A stretch of 39,208 bases of DNA, taken from the NCBI GenBank assembly GCA_021824565.1, contig JAKAKL010000119.1:1-39208 (forward strand), read 5' to 3'. Position 1 is the first letter of the stretch, and each line of letters starts with the position of its first letter. The stretch is from Bacteroidota bacterium (GTDB lineage Bacteria > Bacteroidota > Ignavibacteria > Ignavibacteriales > Ignavibacteriaceae). Under the pieces are notes generated by a model. The model saw only the letters and a program-made list of their open reading frames with translations. It was not told the origin of the DNA and ran no database searches. The translations under genes were made by a program, and so were the position numbers. Below are positions 7,887 to 16,204 of the stretch, piece after piece.

Positions 7887-7949
7887 GTGAAAATTAATTA
7901 AGCATGCAGACTAAATCAAGTTATTCTATTTTTAACTTTAACAATATTG

Positions 7950-7988
7950 CCGCCAACCGGCGGTCTGCCGCCTTTAGCCGCGGCTAAA
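7950..7988. repeat. GC-rich palindrome cluster
   Basis: CCGCC-AACC-GGCGG is followed by a perfect 16-bp palindrome, TTTAGCCGCGGCTAAA (7973-7988). The pair of adjoining hairpins echoes copies A and C. The left flank (TTCTATTTTTAAC) resembles their outer arm. It is a possible diverged family member. Confidence 0.4.
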
Positions 7989-8031
7989 CTTCTGCATTTA
8001 TCTGAAAGCATATAATGGACTAATTAGCTCT

Positions 8032-8553
8032 TTATCTTTTTTTATGATTAATCAAATTCGACAACCGGAAACCAAACTTCATTTGATGATTTATATCTGT
8101 TTTAAAACCAACTGCCTCAATAGAATCCGGCGGAAATAATTTAAACGCTGAAGTTACCGGCTCGACTGCTTGATCTATACTGATAAGTTCATTGTTACTC
8201 GTTGAATATGCATAAGTAAAAGCATGCCATGGCTGATGTCCGCCGGAACTTAGCATACCAAAAACAAAGAACTTTGAATCTGCCGTCCATTCTGCCTGGT
8301 CTACACCAAATCCATGTTCATGATCCTTTGAAGCAAAGCTTGTATCGAATAGAACCTTGCCTTTACGGTTTAAAATACTTATCCGGCTTTCAAGTACTGC
8401 TCCTTTTTCATAATAATTATATACAACAGCTTTCGTCATTTTGTTTGGTGAAATAAACTCACGCTTGTTTTGTGCCGCCGCTGCTGCTGCTATAAACAGT
8501 AAAATAAATAGTATAATACTTATTAATGAAAACTATCTCATTATAAAAAACAT
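8032..8553 (-). pseudogene. Exported protein of unknown function, broken by an early TAG
   Basis: The intact part from an ATG at 8439 encodes 135 residues. Reading upstream in the same frame gives ISPNK, QNKRE and a textbook signal peptide core (FSLISIILFILLFIAAAAAA) with no interruption back to a TAG at 8533-8535. Just beyond are in-frame ATGs at 8541 (ATG AGA TAG) and 8553. A full-length gene would start there with a single changed codon, so the TAG looks like a recent nonsense mutation. The internal ATG would make a product lacking its signal. The mature region (WTADSKFFVFGMLSSGGHQPWHAF) resembles a beta-propeller-like strand set, but I do not recognise the family. Confidence 0.6.
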
Positions 8554-8628
8554 ATTCTTAAGTTTAAATTAGTAAAGTGTACTTTTTCTACTACTTGGCT
8601 TTTAACATAACAGAGGTTAGATGCGTAA

Positions 8629-9357
8629 TTAATAAAACTTTTCAAAATATATTTCTCCGGTTTTATCATTCGCTATTATTATTACAACTTTATTTGCAAA
8701 TAAATGTTCTTGCGTATTTTTGTACCAAGTGTCATCTCCTTCATTGAGGTAGTTAAAACTTATACTTCTTTTTCCACTTATTTTGAAAATTAAATAGACA
8801 CCTATTTCTCCTTTATTTTCTTCAATCATTGATCCAACTTTTTCATTTACCCTAATTGGAAGAACCTCTTCTCTAACGTCAGTCCCAAAAGAATTTTCTA
8901 GGTATGTAATTCTTTTTGTTGGTAATGTTGGGAAATAAATATCACTAATAGTTTTTGGAGAAATTGCACCGACTAAACCTAAACCAGAATTAATGCCTAA
9001 GGAAAGATTGAAACCACCCTCCTTAATAATGTAATTAGAAATATCGCAATCCCAATTTATAAAAAAAGAAGTATGTAATATCTCATTCTTTTTTAATTTC
9101 AATTCGTCATATTTTCCTAAGTATTCAGAAGTTTTTCTGAAATTCTTCTTTTCCAATTCAGTACTATATTGGCTTAAGTCGTAATATTCAAATACATCTA
9201 AATCATAGATCATATTGAGTTTATATATATCACTTGGATTACTCAATTCTTTAGCATTTCCTAAAAAAGGTTTATTTACTAAAGTGTCTTGAGGGTATGA
9301 GCAATTTGAAAATATAAAAATAAAAAACAAAATGAAGGAACAAATTAAGATTTTCAT
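8629..9357 (-). CDS. Lipoprotein of unknown function
   Basis: About 242 residues from the ATG at 9357; a TTG three codons earlier also fits, with no ribosome binding site for either. The N-terminus is a lipoprotein signal (MKILICSFILFFIFIFSNC), with SNC as the lipobox end. The mature part is rich in Tyr, Asn and Ile and looks mostly beta (ISGKRSISFNYLNEG; KVVIIIANDKTGEIYFEKFY). No known motif is recognised. It lies 13 nt downstream of the 9371 gene, so the two may be cotranscribed. Base composition is AT-rich, as across this accessory stretch. Confidence 0.6.
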   Translation of the reverse strand: MKILICSFILFFIFIFSNCSYPQDTLVNKPFLGNAKELSNPSDIYKLNMIYDLDVFEYYDLSQYSTELEKKNFRKTSEYLGKYDELKLKKNEILHTSFFINWDCDISNYIIKEGGFNLSLGINSGLGLVGAISPKTISDIYFPTLPTKRITYLENSFGTDVREEVLPIRVNEKVGSMIEENKGEIGVYLIFKISGKRSISFNYLNEGDDTWYKNTQEHLFANKVVIIIANDKTGEIYFEKFY

Positions 9358-9370
9358 AACTGCCAAGTAT

Positions 9371-9949
9371 TTAATTTAACCAATTTAATAGTTTGATAAT
9401 TTGAGCATCATTTAATATTCGCCCTTTCCTACCAATTATTCCAAATATATCCTCTGCTTTTGAATTAAAAATATTCTGCAACGTCGGTAGAAAGTACTTG
9501 GATAATTTTATTATTTTCCCAGGTAGCAAAAAGCTGGAATTATTTTTATCACCGATTATATAATAATTTTTTATTCGTTCAAATTTATCCTTGTGAATAT
9601 TATTATCGAATCTATTATAATTCCCAAATTTATCAACGATTATGTTTCCATTCGGGTTATTATTTTTCATCCTTTTTTGTGGAAACCTATTATAAGCCTC
9701 CATGTGTGAAATAGATTCTTGAATCTTTATATAACCGTAAATCATTTGTGGTAATTCGGCTTCCTTTGGTAGAACAAAAAATATATAATCATTTTTATCT
9801 AACCTTTTTCTGAAGTCTGTCCTACAAATTCCCCAAGTGGGTGGTTCATTCCAGAAATGTGGGTCATTATCTAGCCAATTCTTGTTGGGCTTGCATTTGA
9901 CATATTTTATATTAGTAAATGCACCCGAAATATAAATTCTACCTTCCAT
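9371..9949 (-). CDS. Hypothetical protein, possibly PUA/EVE-like nucleotide-modification-associated
   Basis: About 192 residues from the ATG at 9949, which has AGGA 7 nt upstream; a GTG at 9985 would add 12 unconvincing residues. The sequence starts MEGRIYISGAFTNIKYVKC and has WGICRTDFRKRLDKNDYIFFVLPK followed by IYGYIKIQES. This is the kind of arrangement seen in Nmad2/EVE-like domains, where a basic segment precedes a 'gD.i.f' strand. A basic Asn-rich middle and a short helical C-terminus (ILNDAQIIKLLNWLN) follow. The domain link is tentative. No nuclease or methylase is adjacent. Confidence 0.5.
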   Translation of the reverse strand: MEGRIYISGAFTNIKYVKCKPNKNWLDNDPHFWNEPPTWGICRTDFRKRLDKNDYIFFVLPKEAELPQMIYGYIKIQESISHMEAYNRFPQKRMKNNNPNGNIIVDKFGNYNRFDNNIHKDKFERIKNYYIIGDKNNSSFLLPGKIIKLSKYFLPTLQNIFNSKAEDIFGIIGRKGRILNDAQIIKLLNWLN

Positions 9950-10210
9950 AAATTTTCCTAAGAATATAACGGCGTAGCTTTTCACACGTCCGCCCTGAAC
10001 AGCGATGTTGTATAAAAAACCAACGCCAATACTTATTAATAAATTTATTTAATAAAACAAAGCTGAACAAAAATACTTACCTTTATAACTAAACCCGAGA
10101 ATATTAATTATGCCACATCGAAGAGACATCGCTTTTCAGGTATAGTTAGAGTGTTTCATACTAAACCATTATTCAAAACTTTTATGCTCTTTAAATTATT
10201 AACATGCAAT

Positions 10211-10687
10211 TTACTGCATCACTATTTTCAACGATAATACTGGATCAGGCGGATCAGGATAATATAAATCTGCATCCAGTGTATACAATCCTTTTGAAAG
10301 ATTCGGAACTTTTTCTTGGATGGCAAATCTTAGTGTGTCATTGGGATTTAGTGTATCCATATAAACAAGATGATGATTTGGACCATACATTCCCATTGCA
10401 TTATTTCCACTGCTATCTCTTAATACCCATTGAAAAATAGGACTATCGGGTGAATGAATCACTCGCTGAGTTTTTGATTGATTTATCAACAGAAAAGATC
10501 CTCTTAGAGTATCTTGACTTGAGATTGAATCAGCAGTTATTGATAATCTATAAAGGATGCTGTCTTTCAGTGCACTGACACTTGTCGGCGAATTTACAAA
10601 TGCCTGTGATTGTACTGGGTTATCACTATTTCTGCATCCTTGATAAAAGGTAAAAAGAAGTATTGCTATTAAAGTTACTTTTTTCAT
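10211..10687 (-). CDS. Lipoprotein with a BsuPI-like beta-sandwich domain
   Basis: A 158-residue lipoprotein. The signal peptide MKKVTLIAILLFTFYQGC ends in a plausible lipobox (YQGC). The mature part resembles the BsuPI (intracellular proteinase inhibitor) domain: GSFLLINQSKTQRVIHSPDSP, then a 'WVLRDSSGN' strand, NPNDTLRFAIQ, and GLYTLDADLYY. That set (an 'N.s' strand, a 'G..v' turn, a 'G.Y...a.l' end) is the usual sequence pattern. Whether it inhibits a protease is unknown. AGGAGG lies 6 nt upstream. It is the last gene before a 2-kb stretch without genes. Confidence 0.6.
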   Translation of the reverse strand: MKKVTLIAILLFTFYQGCRNSDNPVQSQAFVNSPTSVSALKDSILYRLSITADSISSQDTLRGSFLLINQSKTQRVIHSPDSPIFQWVLRDSSGNNAMGMYGPNHHLVYMDTLNPNDTLRFAIQEKVPNLSKGLYTLDADLYYPDPPDPVLSLKIVMQ

Positions 10688-10689
10688 AA

Positions 10690-11218
10690 AACTTCCTCCT
10701 AAATGTGTTTTTAATTACAACCTAATCTATTATTTATTCTGCACGTACTTATCGCCTATATTGGCAGCGTCCGTACAAACCATCATTCATTTTATTTTCT
10801 TCTTCATCAAAGAATAAAGTAAAAAAAATTCTTACACAGAGTTGCACAGAGTGCACACAAAGTTTCACAGAGAAACAGCGACCTTCAAGCTTACTAATGA
10901 ATAATATTCACCAATAAAGATTGCTAATCTATTTTTGCGGCCATGAAGCTCACAGACAATTCCAACAACACACCGCTAACAACACACAACAGACAACAAA
11001 CCACCCACCTCAACCAATCTAACTTCCCGCAAAGACCGCAGAACTATCATTCATCGCATCCTAAAACCATCTTCCGACTGACCATTGACTATTTCCCGCT
11101 TCAACACAGTATTTTTATATTCAGCACGACCTCCTTCCGAAAGTCACGGCTGTATTTTTTTCAAATTCTTTGAATTTTTGCAGATTTTGCACTTTTCCTT
11201 CTTTTTTCTTCTTAAAAA
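10690..11218. other. Gene-free stretch with short CACAGAG repeats
   Basis: No convincing ORF is present. At about 10833-10876 CACAGAG recurs three times within 45 nt (ttaCACAGAGttgCACAGAG...tttCACAGAG). The rest is AC-rich low-complexity sequence (10960-11010). Confidence 0.4.
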
Positions 11219-11656
11219 ACCAATTTTGATGTGACGTCGACCAATTTTGAGATGAGTTTTACCAATTTTAATGTGACGTCGACCAATTTTGAGATGCCAA
11301 AAACCAATTTTACATTTAAAAAACCAACACCGAGATGAGTTTTACCGACATCAATGTGACTTCGACCAATTTTGAGATGAGTTTTACCGACTTTAATGTG
11401 ACGTCGACCAATTTTAAGCTGTCAAAAACAGATTTTAATGTGACGTCGACCAATTTTGAGATGTCAAAAACCGATTTTACATTTAAAAAACAGACATCGA
11501 GATGTGTTTTACCGATTTTGAGCTGTCAATAACCAATTTTAATATTTAAAAAACCGATTTGAAGATGTCAATAACCAATTTTACTTTTAAAAAACCAACA
11601 TCGAGATGAGTTTTACCGATTTCGAGCTGTCAATAACCGATTTTGAGCTTTGAATA
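11219..11656. repeat. Array of 21 tandem 21-bp units with a mosaic of tail types
   Basis: The array has exactly 21 units: eighteen of 21 bp and three of 20 bp (starting at 11303, 11470 and 11574). Each begins with a conserved head, ACCAATTTT or ACCGATTTT. It is followed by one of four 12-bp tails: RATGTGACGTCG, GAGATGAGTTTT, GAGMTGTCAAWA or a TACATTTAAAAA type. Read on the plus strand it gives a heptapeptide T-N/D-F-x-x-x-x. The 20-bp units shift the frame, so no single long ORF spans it. Each A-tail unit of 20 bp is followed by the same ACMRACAYC...GAGATG unit, which implies block duplication. Confidence 0.9.
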
Positions 11657-12213
11657 TCTTACTTTAATTTCTCTATTTTCTCAATCGAGATTTCAATAGC
11701 AAATTGTAAAATTCGTATTACCGGATAAAATTTTAAGTAATCGATTCTTATTACTTCAAAGTCAAAAACAATTTTTCGATCACTAAGTTTTGAGAAAGTA
11801 ATCTTCAATTAAAATCCTCAAAACAATTATCAATATTTCAAAGAACAACGCAGCGGTGCATTAAAGCCGGATCGTCTTATAAATACATCGTATTATCTTA
11901 ACCTAAAAACATCAAATCATTTTATAAATATAGAACACGGACCTAAAGCCCGGAATAAAGCTGCGTACCCTAAGTTGTGAACTAACTGCCATCAATAAGA
12001 CCAGCAGGCAATTAGTTCCTGCGTCTCTCGTAGTTGTTATGTGCGTTAGTGAATAAAAAAAGATTAAACAAATTATATCCCTTATCAATTAAGTAATTTA
12101 ATCTGTGATTAAAATATTTATTTCTTTTTTAAATAACAAATACTTTTTTAAAAAAATATTTATCTCACCGCCGTTTATTAATACATATGCTGATCAAGAC
12201 TAAACAATAATTT
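11657..12213. other. Gene-free stretch with one strong hairpin
   Basis: No ORF is supported. A 12-bp hairpin with one mismatch lies at 11979-12018 (GAACTAACTGCC / GGCAATTAGTTC, 16-nt loop). The remainder is AT-rich without recognisable features. Confidence 0.45.
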
Positions 12214-12297
12214 CTTTGTGAACCTTAGTGACTTAGCGTCTTCGCGGCAAAGGTGACTTAACAAAAAACCTTGCCACAAAGACACAAAGACACAAAG
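12214..12297. repeat. Imperfect inverted repeat with GACACAAA units
   Basis: The left arm runs CTTTGTG ... GGCAAAGGT (12214-12254). The right arm ACCTTGCC is followed by repeated ACAAAGAC (12268-12297). The arms pair imperfectly across a short AT-rich loop. It is an intergenic element of unknown role. Confidence 0.5.
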
Positions 12298-12749
12298 CAA
12301 AAATTGCAATAAACTTTATTCATGCAGACTACTCGCCTCGCTTTGTAAGCAAACGCGGCGTCCGCACTGCGATCTAAAAATTTTCTTTTAATAATCCCAT
12401 CAAGCGTTTTGAATGAAGTATTTACTCTCCGACCCGGGCTTTAATTCTGCTGAGTCTTTAATCTTTTAAGTATATATTTTTTGAATCATACACTAATTTT
12501 GCGCCGCAAGGTGCTGCATGCTGAATGAGAAATTATATTTGATAAAGTAAAGATGCTTGCGGTATTATTAAAGGAGACTGACTAATAAGTGAGAAGTAAT
12601 AAATAAAACACCGGTGCGAGAGTTTCCAGTTCCTTCTGCCAATGTAAGATTGCTGCGAAATTGTTTCCAAGAATTTCCGTAAGCCAAAACTTTCCCCAAT
12701 CACCATACTCAATTTCGGTTACAGAAGCAGAATTAAGCCGGATTATTTT

Positions 12750-13889
12750 CTATGCATGTTCTAAAGATTTAATAATTATAGCCGACTGGTCGTCGGCAAG
12801 TTTTCCAAATGCCTTTACACTTTCAGTCAGCCGGTCATAAATATATTTTGCGGTTTCGTTATGATTTTCTATTAGAATCTTTTCTACATTTGAAAGTCCA
12901 AACTCTTCTCCGCCTTTATCCATCACCTCAACTATACCGTCGGTTAATAGAACAAATATGTCTCCCTCTGAATATTTAGCAGTACTGCTTATAAAAGCGA
13001 AATCTTCTTTAACGGTAATTGGTATTTGTTTTATTAACAAATGGCTTACTATGTTCAAATCTTTCTGAAAATGCAGTATAGGCAGATGTCCCGCAGTAAT
13101 AAACTCAACCGGTAATTCCTGGTTGAAGCGGATCATGCTGCAAGTGATAAACATTGCCGGCTTTTTTAATTTGTGAAGGATCTTGTTTACGTCGTTAGCA
13201 AGCCGCGTCAAAGAAATATCGCCGGTAAGCTTGGAATAAACGGCAGCTTTAAACATTCCCATTAATAATCCGGCGTCGATTCCATGACCGGATACGTCGG
13301 CTATATACGCAGTAAAATGTCCGTCGTCCTTATAGAAATCAATTAAGTCTCCGCCGATTTCAAGCGCAGGATTTGACATGCCGTATACTTCAAATTTATC
13401 GTTCTTAAATTCAATTGACGGAACAAGAACTTCGTGCATGCCTGCCGCCAGATCCATTTCGGTTCTCATTTGAATTTGCTTAATGCCTTCTTGCGTAATA
13501 AATATTATAAAAAATATATATCCCAGAATTACCGAGGCATAAATCCCGGCTGAGTCAAATATCAGTTTCCAGTTTTGATTTGCGGCAATGCTTCCCGCGT
13601 TTGAGTAATTATCTGGAGGCACGAACATGAACGTAATCATAACAACCAATACTACTGGAAGAGCTTTCATATTCCTTGTAAACGAATAAGCAAACCCGGC
13701 GCCGACAAATCCCGAATATAAAGACCAGAATAATACAGCAGCCGGAGGCATAGCAAACTTATTTATCATATCAGCCGTATAACCGAATATCGAGAAACTG
13801 AAAAAGACCGACAACGCAAAAAGCACATAAGCCCGCAATGACATCTTCTGCCAAAAAGCGTGCGTATATTTCCGGCGTAGTATTTTCAA
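12750..13889 (-). CDS. Membrane-bound PP2C-type (SpoIIE/RsbU) serine phosphatase
   Basis: A 379-residue protein, from a TTG at 13889 or, 15 codons later, an ATG at 13844; neither has a good ribosome binding site. The N-terminal 150 residues hold about four membrane helices (AYVLFALSVFFSFSIFGY; VVLVVMITFMFV; YASVILGYIFFIIFI). A short linker leads to a SpoIIE phosphatase domain with its metal-binding motifs: EIGGDLIDFY, ADVSGHGIDAGL, LLTDGIVE and DDQSAI near the C-terminus. Such proteins dephosphorylate anti-sigma-factor antagonists in partner switching. No STAS or HPK partner lies beside it, so its target is unknown. It sits between the two 21-bp repeat arrays. Confidence 0.85.
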   Translation of the reverse strand: MKILRRKYTHAFWQKMSLRAYVLFALSVFFSFSIFGYTADMINKFAMPPAAVLFWSLYSGFVGAGFAYSFTRNMKALPVVLVVMITFMFVPPDNYSNAGSIAANQNWKLIFDSAGIYASVILGYIFFIIFITQEGIKQIQMRTEMDLAAGMHEVLVPSIEFKNDKFEVYGMSNPALEIGGDLIDFYKDDGHFTAYIADVSGHGIDAGLLMGMFKAAVYSKLTGDISLTRLANDVNKILHKLKKPAMFITCSMIRFNQELPVEFITAGHLPILHFQKDLNIVSHLLIKQIPITVKEDFAFISSTAKYSEGDIFVLLTDGIVEVMDKGGEEFGLSNVEKILIENHNETAKYIYDRLTESVKAFGKLADDQSAIIIKSLEHA

Positions 13890-13993
13890 ATGATTAAATA
13901 TGATTTTATCCGCAGCAAATATATCCGTATTAAATTAAAAAGGAAATAATATCTGCCGGCATGAGGCGAGCCGTGTGCCTATGTAATAATGCG

Positions 13994-14161
13994 CCGGTCA
14001 TTTGCAAAGGCAATTCAGTCGTTTGCAAAGTGAGTTCAGTCATTTGCAAAATCAAATCGGTCATCTGCAAAGTGAGTTCAGTTATTTGCAAAATCAAATC
14101 GGTCATCTGCAAAGTGAGTTCAGTCGTTTGGAAAGACAAATCAGTCGTTTGTAATCTTGTT
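13994..14161. repeat. Second array: eight tandem 21-bp units
   Basis: Eight consecutive units, each exactly 21 bp. The head is TCAGTCATTTGCAAA or TCGGTCATCTGCAAA. Tails alternate between GTGAGT and ATCAAA before diverging at the ends. Read on the minus strand the units give a heptapeptide such as TELTLQM/TDLILQM. The sequence is unrelated to the array at 11219, but the unit length and the constant-head, alternating-tail grammar are the same. The ORFs across it have no ribosome binding site and no recognisable flanking domain, so coding is doubtful. The flanks, 13890-13993 and 14162-14412, show no gene. Confidence 0.9.
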
Positions 14162-14412
14162 CCGGTTATTAAAAGAACTGCCCTGGATTCTGCGGCGCTG
14201 TTCTTGTCGCGCGCAAAAGTGAACGAATCACTTGACAAGCTATTTTAGTTCTCAGCAAAAATGGATTACCGTTTCAAATCAGATCATGCCTTGTTCATTT
14301 TTTTTGTACGTAACAAAAAAATTAACCGGCATAAACCCGGCATTCATCTAACAAAAGTTTTATAAGTAATAAATGAGTTGTAATTTGGTATGACATAAAA
14401 ATAAAATAATAT

Positions 14413-15411
14413 ATGAACGACAATTGCGTAATTCGAGTTAACGGACTTAAAAAGATATTCACCGGAAGAGAAAAAGGAAAAACAAAATCGGTTGAAGCAG
14501 TAAGCGGAATTAGTTTTAACGTAAATAATGGAGAAATTTTCGGCCTGCTTGGTCCAAACGGCGCAGGGAAAACGACAACGATGCGAATCCTTTGCACTCT
14601 TATATCTCCGACAAGCGGAAGCGTTTCTGTTTTAGGATACGATCTTCTCAAACATCAAAACGAAATTAGAAAGAATATTGGTTACGTTAGCCAAAAAGGA
14701 GGATTGGAACTTCGCTCAACCGGCAAAGAAAATCTTATTCTTCAAGCGCGCCTTTACGGAATGAGTTCCTTGGATGCAGAACGCCGGGCTGATGAATTAA
14801 TTGATAAACTCGATCTTAAGTCTTTTGCATTTAGAAAAGCCAAAACTTTTTCCGGCGGACAGAAAAGACTTTTTGATCTTGCAACCGGCATAATTCATAA
14901 GCCGAAAATATTATTCCTCGATGAACCTACGACCGGGCTTGATCCTCAAAGCCGCAGCCATGTTTGGAATGAAGTTAAAAAACTTTACGACGATGGTACA
15001 ACCATTATTTTAACTACACATTATCTTGAAGAAGCCGACGTGCTTTGCAATCGTGTCGCAATTATTAATCTCGGTAAGATTGTTGAGCTTGATAATCCCG
15101 CGCTGCTAAAAAGAAGAATTATCGCCGGAGATATTATCGTGCTAAATTTCGGCAGCGGCGATTCGCTTGAATTTGCTAAGAAGATCCTCGCGGCTGAAAG
15201 TTATGTTAAAGAGATCCAATCAGCCGATACTATGCTTCAAGTTTATGTTGACGAAGGAGACCGTTCCCTGCCGGTGGTTATGGGATTGATGAATAAAAAT
15301 AATTTGCACGTACAGACCGTAAGTCTCTCGCGCCCGACTCTCGACGATGTGTTCCTAAAATTAACAGGAAGAAAATTAATTGAACCCGAACAATTAAGTG
15401 AGAAAGATTAA
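14413..15411 (+). CDS. ABC transporter ATP-binding protein (DrrA-like)
   Basis: A 332-residue ATPase that powers export by the adjacent permease. It contains Walker A GPNGAGKTT (about 54-62), a Q-loop (SQKG), the signature FSGGQKRL, Walker B ILFLDEPTTGLD and the switch His in TTHYLEEAD. The C-terminal 90 residues form the extra domain typical of DrrA/CcmA-type drug or polysaccharide exporters (RPTLDDVFLKLTGR). The stop is 3 nt before the permease start. The substrate is not predictable. No self-resistance or biosynthetic cluster is adjacent. Confidence 0.95.
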   Translation: MNDNCVIRVNGLKKIFTGREKGKTKSVEAVSGISFNVNNGEIFGLLGPNGAGKTTTMRILCTLISPTSGSVSVLGYDLLKHQNEIRKNIGYVSQKGGLELRSTGKENLILQARLYGMSSLDAERRADELIDKLDLKSFAFRKAKTFSGGQKRLFDLATGIIHKPKILFLDEPTTGLDPQSRSHVWNEVKKLYDDGTTIILTTHYLEEADVLCNRVAIINLGKIVELDNPALLKRRIIAGDIIVLNFGSGDSLEFAKKILAAESYVKEIQSADTMLQVYVDEGDRSLPVVMGLMNKNNLHVQTVSLSRPTLDDVFLKLTGRKLIEPEQLSEKD

Positions 15412-15414
15412 AAT

Positions 15415-16179
15415 ATGAAAAAGTTTTTCTTCGACACGTTTATTATTTTCAAAGAAGAAATTAGAATATTAATACGTAATCCATTCTGGATTTTCTTCGG
15501 CTTGTTTGAGCCGGTCGTTTACCTTTTGTTATTCATGCCGTTCTTAAAAGGCGTAACTTCAGCGCCGGGCTTTCCAGCCGAATCAACTTCGCGCTTCTTT
15601 GTACCCGGACTTATTGTTATGACGGCTATGTTCAATTCATCTTATGCTGGCTTCGGGGTTCTTGACCTGCTTGAGTCCGGATTTATTGAAAGGCTCCGCG
15701 TAACGCCGGTAAACCGCATGTCGCTCGCTCTTGGCTTCGTACTGCAAAGCGTAGCTGTTCTGCTCATTCAAAGCGTTATTATTTGCCTCGTATCATTATT
15801 CTTTGGTTTCAGTCCTAATTTAATCGGAATGATTTTTCTTTTGCTTCTTGTTCTCTTGATGGGAATATTTTTATCTTCGATTTCATACTCTGCTGCGTTT
15901 ATTGTGAAAGACGGCGGAATGCTTGCAAGCGTAATTAATTTTTTCGTGCTTCCATTATTCTTATTGTCGGGTATAATGCTCCCGCTCAGCTTTGCTCCGA
16001 AGATACTTCAGAACGTCGCGCTTTTAAATCCGTTTACTTATGCGGTTGACGCTTCGAGATTATTAAGCGACGGTTCCTTTACCGGCAGTACTGTACTGCT
16101 ATCGTTTGGTCTTTTCGTTGTTCTAAGTTTTGCTGCTCTTCAATGGTTCATTAGAGTAATGAAAGAAACTGTTGCGTAA
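15415..16179 (+). CDS. ABC-2 type permease (DrrB-like)
   Basis: A 254-residue integral membrane protein with six hydrophobic segments, including FWIFFGLFEPVVYLLLFMPF at the N-terminus, a central paired-helix region (IGMIFLLLLVLLMGIFLSSI) and the final LSFGLFVVLSFAALQWF. The family motif LLSGIMLPLSFAP, followed by LNPFTYAVDASR, is the ABC-2 signature. It pairs with the ATPase immediately upstream (3 nt) to form a homodimeric-type exporter. Confidence 0.95.
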   Translation: MKKFFFDTFIIFKEEIRILIRNPFWIFFGLFEPVVYLLLFMPFLKGVTSAPGFPAESTSRFFVPGLIVMTAMFNSSYAGFGVLDLLESGFIERLRVTPVNRMSLALGFVLQSVAVLLIQSVIICLVSLFFGFSPNLIGMIFLLLLVLLMGIFLSSISYSAAFIVKDGGMLASVINFFVLPLFLLSGIMLPLSFAPKILQNVALLNPFTYAVDASRLLSDGSFTGSTVLLSFGLFVVLSFAALQWFIRVMKETVA

Positions 16180-16204
16180 AACTTTTTAATTTATCTTACA
16201 AAAA

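Noticed and set aside
10943-11173. 76-codon ORF
   Set aside because: Low-complexity AC-rich sequence giving Asn/Thr/His/Gln runs, with no ribosome binding site.
11335-11532. 65-codon ORF inside the first 21-bp array
   Set aside because: It arises from the repeat periodicity (TDFNVTS-like heptapeptides), has no ribosome binding site, and is broken by the 20-bp units.
11219-11656. CRISPR array
   Set aside because: Units abut directly with no unique spacers, the repeated part is only about 9 bp with variable tails, and no cas gene is present.
11979-12056. Integron attC site
   Set aside because: The hairpin and nearby GTTATGTGCGTTAGTG are suggestive, but the R' and R'' consensus boxes do not match and there is no integrase in the window.
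13930-14248. ORFs on both strands across the second 21-bp array
   Set aside because: A 21-bp repeat without stops is open in several frames; neither ORF has a ribosome binding site or a recognisable domain.
14322-14651. 109-codon minus-strand ORF
   Set aside because: It overlaps the start of a clear ABC ATPase gene and has no family features.
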